A stretch of DNA of 6,438 nucleotides, from assembly GCA_964447175.1 (NCBI GenBank), contig CAYURP010000076.1:1-6438 (forward strand), written 5' to 3'. Position 1 is the first letter of the stretch, and the number at the start of each line of letters is the position of its first letter. The DNA is from CAYURP01 sp964447175 (GTDB taxonomy: Bacteria > Zixibacteria > MSB-5A5 > SM23-73-2). The translations under genes were made by a program, and so were the position numbers. Positions 1-4,809 of the stretch are shown here, piece after piece. The notes beneath the pieces were generated by a model. The model was given only the letters and a program-made list of their open reading frames with translations, was not told the DNA's origin and made no database searches.

Positions 1-1019
1 TGCTGGTGGCTGGCAAGTGGGAATTGTTCGCTGAGATAATGAAAAAGAACATTCAGGCAGTAAAAGAAGCTGGCGCTGATACGGTGATCTGCTCCTGTCC
101 TGCCTGCGATATGATGTGGCGTCAATACTATCCCAGATGGACCCAAAAGCTGGGCATGGAATATGGAATTAAAGCCAAGCATTACAGCGAAATTATCTCA
201 GAGAAGATCAAATCTGGCGAGTTCAAGTTTCCGCCAAACACTATGAAGCCGACCACAGTCACCTGGCACGATTCCTGCCACATCGGTCGGGTATCCGGAG
301 TGTACGAGCCCCCGCGAGATGTAATTAAAGCCATTCCCAATGTCAAACTGGTGGAGATGGATCATAATCGTGATGAGGCTCACTGCTGCGGATCAGTCCT
401 GACCTTGATAAAGGAACCACCAGTAGCCGCTGAGATAGGCAAAACCCGCCTGGATCAAGCAATTGAGGCCGGAGCAGAAAAGGTTTTGGCGCTCTGTCCC
501 TGTTGTGAATTTCAGTTCCGGGTCAGCATAGATAAAAAAAACATTCCAATAGAAATAGTAGACCTGGCCCGATTTGCCTCCTCAGCTTTAGGCTATGATT
601 TCCCTGATCCACATCCAGAAGTAAAAGCTCAGTGGGCAGTTTTTGAGGCAATGATCGATCTGATGACCCCTCAAGGGTTTGCTGAGCTGATGAAAACCAT
701 GTGGCCTGAGATGATAAATGCCATGCCCTTTGGAATGGGTGGGATGATGAAGTTTATGGGTAAGATTCCATTTACACTGGAGCTGATGAAGCCGATCTTC
801 CCCATACTTTTCCCAAAGCTTTTGCCCATGATGATGCCCAAAGTGATGCCAACAATGCTTGAGCGGGTTAAGGAGCGCATACCCATGCCGGATTATATGG
901 CAGAGCAGATGCCGGATTTGATGCCCCAGGTAATGGACAACCTGATGCCCCATATGATAGGTGATCTGGTTCCTCTTGTAACTCAGCCGATGATCGATTA
1001 TTTAAAAGGAAATAAATAA
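1..1019 (+). CDS. CCG-domain Fe-S protein, HdrB/GlpC/DsrK-like (5' partial), with Met/Pro-rich C-terminal tail
   Basis: The frame is open to the left edge (CTG at 3-5 precedes GTG at 6-8), so GTG is probably internal and the gene is 5'-truncated. Residues are numbered from that GTG. C31-P-A-C34 is the end of a first cysteine-rich CCG domain. A complete second one follows: C91, C127-C128-G, C164-P-C-C167. Its spacing (35 residues between C91 and C127, 35 between C128 and C164) fits the family pattern CX31-39CCX35-36CXXC, which binds an unusual [4Fe-4S] cluster in HdrB. Such proteins are cytoplasmic electron-transfer or disulfide-reductase subunits. The substrate cannot be told here. From about residue 205 the protein becomes a predicted helical tail with 24 Met in residues 216-337 and many MP pairs. 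The tail is not part of the core HdrB fold. The missing part should hold the first half of domain one and possibly ferredoxin-type clusters or a membrane domain. The family call is firm; the specific role is unknown. Confidence 0.88.
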   Translation, partial: LVAGKWELFAEIMKKNIQAVKEAGADTVICSCPACDMMWRQYYPRWTQKLGMEYGIKAKHYSEIISEKIKSGEFKFPPNTMKPTTVTWHDSCHIGRVSGVYEPPRDVIKAIPNVKLVEMDHNRDEAHCCGSVLTLIKEPPVAAEIGKTRLDQAIEAGAEKVLALCPCCEFQFRVSIDKKNIPIEIVDLARFASSALGYDFPDPHPEVKAQWAVFEAMIDLMTPQGFAELMKTMWPEMINAMPFGMGGMMKFMGKIPFTLELMKPIFPILFPKLLPMMMPKVMPTMLERVKERIPMPDYMAEQMPDLMPQVMDNLMPHMIGDLVPLVTQPMIDYLKGNK

Positions 1020-1074
1020 AATCAGAACTTCTTTGGGTAGATAAGCGGATTAATGAATTTCTAGAAGGCAAAGA

Positions 1075-1117
1075 TTTTTTATAAAAAACTTTACATTTTA
1101 GAAAAAGATAGTATATT
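1075..1117 (+). promoter_or_regulatory. Predicted sigma70-type promoter with AT-rich upstream tract, driving the DGQHR-HEPN cassette
   Basis: TTTACA (1090-1095) matches the -35 consensus at 5 of 6 positions. TATATT (1112-1117) matches the -10 consensus at 5 of 6, and the spacer is 16 nt. Directly upstream lies a perfect A/T palindrome, TTTTTTATAAAAAA (1075-1088), placed where an UP element would sit. It would leave a leader of roughly 115 nt before the ATG at 1241. This promoter separates the cassette from the upstream oxidoreductase gene. It is inferred from consensus only, and an AT-rich intergenic region can match by chance. Confidence 0.5.
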
Positions 1118-1143
1118 TATTTCAATTTGGTAAGAAATGATTA

Positions 1144-1175
1144 CGGTCACAAATCAAAAAAGGGTTAAATGACCG
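1144..1175. promoter_or_regulatory. Interrupted inverted repeat CGGTCA-N20-TGACCG, possible operator
   Basis: Two perfect 6-bp arms (1144-1149 and 1170-1175) are separated by 20 nt, just downstream of the predicted promoter and upstream of the DGQHR gene. DndB, a relative of the encoded protein, has been described as a repressor of its own cluster, so an autoregulatory site here would be sensible. That is inference. The arms are short, and a chance match is quite possible. Confidence 0.25.
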
Positions 1176-1227
1176 AAGTTGATTCGCGGGGTGTCAACAT
1201 GAAAGCCTAAATCAATTAGGTATAGAT

Positions 1228-1235
1228 GGGAGGTG
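1228..1235 (+). promoter_or_regulatory. Shine-Dalgarno site that fixes the start of the DGQHR gene at 1241
   Basis: GGGAGGTG contains a full GGAGG core (1229-1233) that ends 7 nt before ATG 1241, ideal spacing. The earlier in-frame ATG at 1226 overlaps this site and has no comparable ribosome-binding sequence of its own. ATG 1241 is therefore the preferred start, removing five residues from the longest possible ORF. Confidence 0.75.
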
Positions 1236-1240
1236 CCGAA

Positions 1241-2503
1241 ATGAAAAAAGTCGAGGAATCATTTACAATTCCGGGTCAATTTAGCCCGGATACTAGGGTA
1301 ATTGCCAAAGCAAACAAATTTCTAAAAACATTCAAAACTTTTGAGGAAGAGAATAGAGTGCAAGTTTTGCTCCTGTTTGATGAAAGAAGTGAGGCTTACT
1401 ATTTGAATTGTCATCTTCGCTCGAAAATCCTTGCATCAAAGACAGATTTAGACGCAGTGCTTGATGCCACAGAAAGTGAAGATTACAAGCTGAACAGGGA
1501 GATTTACACTGATACCTATGCATATAGATTGATGGAGAGTGATGCGTTAAGTGGTAGAAGTTTTGAGGACTTGGTCGTCGAATACGACACGTGTTACAGA
1601 CCAGAAAAACCGCTAAAAGTGTTTGGTGGCCAGCATCGAATTATGGCCATAAGGGCTGCTATCAAAGAGAAGCCGCTGATTTTACATGGTGTCAGAGTAT
1701 ACTTGAACCTATCGGTGGAACAGAAAGCCAATATTGCCATGGCCAATAATACGTCTATCGCTGTTTCTAACGATCTCTTGGACAGGATGCAAGAGGATCT
1801 TTTAGGAACTGATCTGAGAACATGGTGTCAAAAAGTAGGTCTGCTTGGCATGGGAGAAAATTTTGCTGATAGAAGAAGCCCACACGGAATCCCCACAGTC
1901 CGCATAGCTCGGACAATACTAGTGAATTTTTATCTTGGGAAAGAAGCGAAAGAGGATCATTTTCATCTTCCTGTAGTTTGCTCGTCAGGTCCTGGAATAG
2001 ATTTGCGTTACCACGGTTTACGGCAAAGCATAGACTGGTCGGATAAATCATTGCGATTGATGGGGTCTCAATTCGGTAAACTCCACAAGCTGCAGCGAGA
2101 ACGGGTGCTTTCAAGATCCACGGACAAACACCTAGAATTTGCTAACAAGTCAATTCATCCGTGTGTAGTAGCTAGTTGGGCATATACAGCTGGCTTTCTT
2201 CTACGAAACCCACAAGCTTTAAATAACCACTATGCCCTTGTAAGCGTCGATGATCCAGCGGACCCACTAAATGCAAAAGCTCTGTTGAATGCTAGGTTGA
2301 AGGGTGTAGATCCCGATACCTATCGTGGATTAGGTGCTCGCATTAACAACGAGGAGCTAGGGCGAATGCTTGAGGTATTCTTATTGCAAGCAACAATAGC
2401 AAGCAAACGTGGCATCACTCAGAAAATAGCAAATGCTGCTATTCAGACATACGAGGCAAAAAAGAGAGATCGAGATGCGAAGAAGGCTCTAAAGGGAATA
2501 TAA
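1241..2503 (+). CDS. DGQHR/DndB-like protein (ParB-like superfamily), first gene of the cassette
   Basis: A 420-residue protein. The recognisable core is FGGQHRIMAIRAA near residues 128-140, a variant of the DGQHR motif with Gly for Asp. About 30 residues on come a hydrophobic strand and then an Asn-rich stretch (MANNTSIAVSNDLLDRM). DGQHR/DndB-type proteins have this same order: motif, strand, then the N-rich 'NNT' region followed by helices. The fold is related to ParB/Srx, which can bind or hydrolyse nucleotides. DndB represses and modulates DNA phosphorothioation clusters, and other members sit in defence islands. No dnd modification genes are visible here. The C-terminal half is helical and ends in a Lys/Arg-rich segment (about residues 393-420) that could bind nucleic acid. 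The next gene starts one base after the stop, so the two are almost certainly co-transcribed. By eye, base use is more AT-rich than in the gene at 1-1019. Exact biochemical role unknown. Confidence 0.72.
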   Translation: MKKVEESFTIPGQFSPDTRVIAKANKFLKTFKTFEEENRVQVLLLFDERSEAYYLNCHLRSKILASKTDLDAVLDATESEDYKLNREIYTDTYAYRLMESDALSGRSFEDLVVEYDTCYRPEKPLKVFGGQHRIMAIRAAIKEKPLILHGVRVYLNLSVEQKANIAMANNTSIAVSNDLLDRMQEDLLGTDLRTWCQKVGLLGMGENFADRRSPHGIPTVRIARTILVNFYLGKEAKEDHFHLPVVCSSGPGIDLRYHGLRQSIDWSDKSLRLMGSQFGKLHKLQRERVLSRSTDKHLEFANKSIHPCVVASWAYTAGFLLRNPQALNNHYALVSVDDPADPLNAKALLNARLKGVDPDTYRGLGARINNEELGRMLEVFLLQATIASKRGITQKIANAAIQTYEAKKRDRDAKKALKGI

Positions 2504-2504
2504 T

Positions 2505-3032
2505 ATGTTTGAAGAATATCTTGAGGATTCTAATTACTTTGCTGTAGAAGGTTTGAAAACAAACAATGAACATGAGGCAAAGCGATACTACAGAGTATCA
2601 GTGTTTTGTGCCATGAGCGCAGTCGAGGCTTTTGTTAACTTTATTGGAGAGACACTTGCTCGCGGCAAGGATCTTGAGTTGTATGAGATAGCTTTCCTTA
2701 CGGATAAGAAATTCGAAATCTCAGGTAGTCAATTCAAAATCTCCGAACAGATGGAGTACCAGAAGCTCGAAGATAAGTTGAGATTCTTGATCTGTAAATT
2801 TGTCCCAGATTTCGATTTTGACAAGTTTCCTTGTTGGTCCCGACTGCTAGAGTTTAAGAAATTCCGTGACAAGATCACCCATCCTCGCCAATATGAAGAC
2901 GAAATACAAGTTCAAGAATACAAAAAGAAGGTAGAAATAGGTCTCTCTTCAGCGGTAGAGATTATGAACTATCTTTGCAAAGGGATTTTCCAACGCCCCC
3001 TTAGGAAACGTCTTGTTGACTTAATCCTATGA
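2505..3032 (+). CDS. HEPN-like protein with R-x4-H motif, candidate RNase toxin or effector
   Basis: A 175-residue, largely alpha-helical protein. An N-terminal helix (about residues 29-47) reads like the first HEPN helix, with E41 in the pattern SAVEAF. The key motif is R121-D-K-I-T-H126 followed by P, matching the R-x4-6-H signature of HEPN ribonucleases (typical form 'FRDKITHP'). A further helix follows at about 135-160, then a basic tail. HEPN domains are usual in RNase toxins, abortive-infection proteins and CRISPR effectors. The domain order and 'RN/RD..H' spacing resemble small stand-alone HEPN proteins, but no subfamily is assigned. ATG 2505 lies one base after the DGQHR stop. A GGGA at 2494-2497, inside the end of the upstream gene, is the probable ribosome-binding site. 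Tight coupling with the DGQHR gene suggests a functional pair. RNase activity is inferred from the motif only. Confidence 0.65.
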   Translation: MFEEYLEDSNYFAVEGLKTNNEHEAKRYYRVSVFCAMSAVEAFVNFIGETLARGKDLELYEIAFLTDKKFEISGSQFKISEQMEYQKLEDKLRFLICKFVPDFDFDKFPCWSRLLEFKKFRDKITHPRQYEDEIQVQEYKKKVEIGLSSAVEIMNYLCKGIFQRPLRKRLVDLIL

Positions 3033-3139
3033 TTCTTGATCACAAGGTTTGGTGGGATGATGAGCATAACCTTCACACAGACTATTTACGGCCGAGAAGA
3101 ATGGACGAAATTTATGCAAAGTTGCATGATGCTAATTAG
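3029..3139 (+). CDS. 36-residue ORF overlapping the HEPN stop (ATGA); possible third cistron or truncated gene
   Basis: ATG 3029-3031 overlaps the HEPN stop TGA 3030-3032 as ATGA, the classic layout for translational coupling. The frame ends at TAG 3137-3139. The product is polar and aromatic-rich (begins MILDHKVWWDDEHNLHTD) and has no membrane segment or motif I recognise. It could be a real small partner (for example an antidote), or the surviving start of a longer gene cut off here. A decayed gene fragment begins only 25 nt downstream. A chance ORF of this length is also possible, though the precise overlap argues for a real start. Confidence 0.4.
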   Translation: MILDHKVWWDDEHNLHTDYLRPRRMDEIYAKLHDAN

Positions 3140-3163
3140 ATCAGCTTAAGTTGAAATGAGTTC

Positions 3164-3231
3164 TAACAGGTGAGATGGAAAAGGGCGATGATTTTCTGGA
3201 TTTTGGTAAGTTGGTTGTAGATTTAGATTGA
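3164..3231 (+). pseudogene. Relic of a four-helix-bundle (S23/IVP-like) gene, copy 1
   Basis: TAACAGGTGAGATG carries a Shine-Dalgarno (AGGTGA) and ATG at 3175, then a 18-codon frame MEKGDDFLDFGKLVVDLD ending in TGA 3229-3231. The first 36 bases match the second relic (4455-4490) with only three differences. Four-helix-bundle proteins of the S23/intervening-sequence family commonly begin 'M-K-x-D-D-x-L-x-R-L-L-D-F-x-x-K/R-I-x-x-L-V-D'. This copy reads like that start with about four residues deleted and an early stop. The family link is from remembered consensus and is moderate at best. The repeat itself is plain in the sequence. Confidence 0.4.
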
Positions 3232-3269
3232 AGAATAAATCCCGGTGATATTCAATTAAAAGACCAAAG

Positions 3270-4280
3270 CTACCAGGAATATTGAATACCACCCATAAAA
3301 GTGAGGAAGCTAAAGGGGCTATCATATCCGACTCTGGATAGATTCGAATGCCACCGCCCTTCTAAAGTCACAGCAAACGGCTTGTTTTCGGAATGAAAGC
3401 TGATACCCCCACCAAGTCCAAACCCAATGTATAAATGGGCGTGATCGCTTCCTTGACAATCGTACAAACCGAGGTCAGTGATACCGTAATAACGTTTGGT
3501 CTTTTTTGTCTTGCTCAGGCGGGCTGCTGCGCAGACATGCCATAAGCTGGATCCAGATCCAAGACGGTAATAACCAAACTCTGGCCCAATTTCAAAAGCT
3601 GGACGGATTCGGGCTGCATAGTTTAGACGGCCACCTAAAGAGCCTTTGGGCGCACTTTTCCAGGTGTCCCTGGCATACCCACCCAACAGCGTTATTGTTC
3701 CAATTTTATGATTTTTTGTTGGTTTTATTAAAGATAGTGATTCTTTTTCTGCCTTCGATTCTTTCTTAAAAGTTGGCGATCTGTAACGAAAGTGCCACTT
3801 GGGAATGGCAGCACCGATTCCCGCACCGAGCAAGCCGCATATTCCCCCTGCCAATATTCCTCCTCCGATAGCACCAAAAACATAATTTGGATCATCACCT
3901 GATTCCAAACTCCCAATGGCTACAGCGAATATGCCGAGTAATCCTCCGCCAACAGCACCGATGGCACCGCCCACAATTGCTCCGGTTTTTGTTGCTCTGC
4001 CTCTCACCCAGAGCGCATCTATAGCCGGCACAGATACACTCTTCTGCTCAAGATAACTGACCAGAAAAAGCGAGTCTCCAGTGTACTTGAGAAATTGACC
4101 TTCAGTTAAACCCAGTTCGGTGGTGTGGGTGCGTATAAGACTCTGAGATTTTAACTTAGCAATGGCTTCTGATCGTTTATTCTGTTCAAGGCTATCCTGT
4201 GCAGAGTCCTGAGCATGCGATGGCGATGTTGAAACAATCATAAGACTAAAGAAACCGACAATTAATAAACGTATAGACAT
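3270..4280 (-). CDS. Secreted glycine-zipper protein with outer-membrane barrel-like C-terminal domain
   Basis: A 336-residue protein. Residues 1-23 form a signal peptide: MSIR, a hydrophobic core, then S-H-A before Q24, a good signal peptidase I site. Residues about 50-93 are a small beta-rich region (T-E-G-Q-F-L-K-Y-T-G-D-S-L-F-L-V pattern, then 'VPAIDALWVRGR'). This arrangement often precedes a glycine zipper in envelope proteins. Residues 99-160 are strongly Gly/Ala-rich with G-x3-G spacing (AIVGGAIGAVGGGLLG and a second block), likely two membrane or zipper helices. Residues 195-336 show alternating strands rich in Gly, Tyr and aromatic residues and end in Q-Y-S-W. A terminal aromatic residue is typical of outer-membrane beta-barrel proteins folded by BAM. 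GAGAGG-type ribosome binding (4286-4291) lies 5 nt before the ATG. No close family is recognised and function is unknown. It stands alone between two gene relics. Confidence 0.7.
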   Translation of the reverse strand: MSIRLLIVGFFSLMIVSTSPSHAQDSAQDSLEQNKRSEAIAKLKSQSLIRTHTTELGLTEGQFLKYTGDSLFLVSYLEQKSVSVPAIDALWVRGRATKTGAIVGGAIGAVGGGLLGIFAVAIGSLESGDDPNYVFGAIGGGILAGGICGLLGAGIGAAIPKWHFRYRSPTFKKESKAEKESLSLIKPTKNHKIGTITLLGGYARDTWKSAPKGSLGGRLNYAARIRPAFEIGPEFGYYRLGSGSSLWHVCAAARLSKTKKTKRYYGITDLGLYDCQGSDHAHLYIGFGLGGGISFHSENKPFAVTLEGRWHSNLSRVGYDSPFSFLTFMGGIQYSW

Positions 4281-4285
4281 TCTAA

Positions 4286-4326
4286 CCTCTCATGTTCTAT
4301 ATTATCTTACCACTTATCGCGAACAA
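4286..4326 (-). promoter_or_regulatory. Ribosome-binding site and weak promoter candidate of the outer-membrane protein gene
   Basis: On the minus strand, GAGAGG (4286-4291) precedes the ATG by 5 nt and is a good Shine-Dalgarno. Further upstream, TAATAT (4299-4304) and TTGTTC (4321-4326) are separated by 16 nt and could be -10 and -35 boxes, matching consensus at only 4 and 3 positions. The transcript would start very close to the ribosome-binding site. The ribosome-binding site is solid; the promoter is tentative. Confidence 0.35.
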
Positions 4327-4454
4327 TAAACTCCGTACTTCTTGATCCCGACCCTGCCAGTTTTTTTAAATACATCTTCAACTTTTAGCATAATGAAAAT
4401 CCCGGACCGCGTCAAGAAGATTCTTCAGGATTTAGGTAAATTAAAAAGTTTATT

Positions 4455-4588
4455 TAACAGGTGAGATGAAAAAGGGCGATGACTTTTTGGGTGTCCTGTT
4501 AGATCTGGGTCGGGAGATCCAGATCTACCCGGATGGGTTATCAAAGATTGCCTGCCCGGCCACGGGGACAACCTGTGATACCGAATGA
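4455..4588 (+). pseudogene. Relic of a four-helix-bundle (S23/IVP-like) gene, copy 2
   Basis: The same TAACAGGTGAGATG start as copy 1, with ATG at 4466 and a 40-codon frame ending TGA 4586-4588. Residues 7-28 (FLGVLLDLGREIQIYPDGLSKI) line up without gaps against the usual S23-family start of the type 'x-L-x-R-L-L-D-F-x-x-R-I-x-x-L-V-D-A-L-P-x-T'. The frame then degenerates. A neighbouring frame near 4559-4576 reads G-H-G-D-N-L before a stop, suggesting a frameshift in what was the 'RHIGxxL' segment. Two of the three base differences from copy 1 are synonymous, consistent with coding ancestry. S23-like proteins are usually about 120 residues, so this is a fragment. The family assignment rests on remembered consensus. 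Confidence 0.45.
4500..4527. repeat. Inverted repeat TAGATCTGG-N10-CCAGATCTA
   Basis: Two perfect 9-bp arms (4500-4508 and 4519-4527) around a 10-nt loop, inside the second four-helix-bundle relic. No T-run follows, so it does not look like a Rho-independent terminator. It may be chance or a by-product of sequence decay. Confidence 0.5.
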
Positions 4589-4594
4589 AACGAC

Positions 4595-4622
4595 CCAGAA
4601 CCTGACTTAAGTCAGGTTCTGG
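4595..4622. repeat. Perfect 28-bp palindrome, start of an intergenic repeat cluster
   Basis: CCAGAACCTGACTT and its exact reverse complement abut with no spacer. The single-stranded form would give a 12-bp stem with a TTAA loop. There is no T-tract on either strand, so a Rho-independent terminator is unlikely. It lies just after the second gene relic and before the tandem heptamers. It could be a dispersed palindromic element or a bidirectional protein-binding site. Confidence 0.75.
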
Positions 4623-4623
4623 T

Positions 4624-4644
4624 ATTAACCATTAACCAATAACC
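4624..4644. repeat. Three tandem heptamers (ATTAACC, ATTAACC, AATAACC)
   Basis: Two exact ATTAACC copies are followed by a one-mismatch copy, 21 bases in all. This is a short slippage-prone tract directly after the 28-bp palindrome. Nothing suggests coding. It may be iteron-like or simply a microsatellite. Confidence 0.7.
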
Positions 4645-4662
4645 ATCCACTATAAACCAAAA

Positions 4663-4683
4663 GGGCGGAGATAAACTCCGCCC
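4663..4683. repeat. REP-like GC hairpin (GGGCGGAG-ATAAA-CTCCGCCC)
   Basis: A perfect 8-bp GC-rich stem with a 5-nt loop. On the other strand it reads as GGGCGGAGTTTATCTCCGCCC. Small palindromes of this look (GGGGCGG/CCGCCCC around TTTAT) are familiar as dispersed intergenic repeats in many bacterial genomes. I infer a REP-type element. Its final bases run into the direct repeat that follows, and CTCCGCC recurs at 4710-4716. Confidence 0.6.
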
Positions 4684-4684
4684 C

Positions 4685-4745
4685 TACGCGTGTTTTGGTT
4701 GGACAATCACTCCGCCATACGCGTGTTTTGGCTGATCAATCACTC
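4685..4745. repeat. Two 28-bp direct repeats, period 33 bp
   Basis: TACGCGTGTTTTGG begins both copies (4685-4712 and 4718-4745). They differ at 3 of 28 positions. Each copy is preceded by CTCCGCC with a small length difference before the TAC, so the duplicated unit is somewhat longer than 28 bp. Only two copies are present, so a CRISPR array is not indicated. It appears to be a local duplication of the tail of the REP-like element. Confidence 0.75.
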
Positions 4746-4782
4746 AACCTCGACACGTTTTTAATTTGTTGATTTATTTTTG

Positions 4783-4800
4783 GTCAAGCTGAAGCTTGAC
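4783..4800. repeat. Inverted repeat GTCAAGCT-GA-AGCTTGAC near the 3' end of the amidase gene
   Basis: A perfect 8-bp stem with a 2-nt centre, ending 9 nt past the stop codon of the minus-strand amidase gene. Its position suits transcript termination or 3'-end protection. In the amidase direction, however, it is followed by an A-rich tract (CCAAAAATAAA) instead of a T-run, so it does not fit a standard Rho-independent terminator. A dispersed repeat is an alternative. Confidence 0.5.
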
Positions 4801-4809
4801 ATTCCAATA

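Noticed and set aside
588..953. Long His-rich ORF of 121 codons on the minus strand
   Set aside because: It is the antisense of the Met-rich tail (ATG reads as CAT, His, on the other strand) and has no ribosome-binding site or family resemblance.
1226..1240. ATG 1226 as the start of the DGQHR gene
   Set aside because: The ideal ribosome-binding site GGGAGGTG sits inside these codons and serves ATG 1241.
3506..3769. 87-codon plus-strand ORF inside the outer-membrane protein gene
   Set aside because: It lies wholly within a well-supported minus-strand gene that has a signal peptide, ribosome-binding site and coherent domain layout. The plus-strand product shows no recognisable features.
4393..4464. 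23-codon ORF (MKIPDRVKKILQDLGKLKSL...) just before the second gene relic
   Set aside because: It has no clear ribosome-binding site, and its stop merely overlaps the Shine-Dalgarno of the relic. Its length is within chance, though the amphipathic look is noted.
4685..4745. CRISPR-like repeat-spacer arrangement
   Set aside because: There are only two copies, the gap between them is about 5 bp, and no cas genes are present. It is a local direct duplication.
4783..4800. Rho-independent terminator for the amidase gene
   Set aside because: The hairpin is followed by an A-rich tract in the amidase direction, not a T-run, so it is listed only as an inverted repeat.
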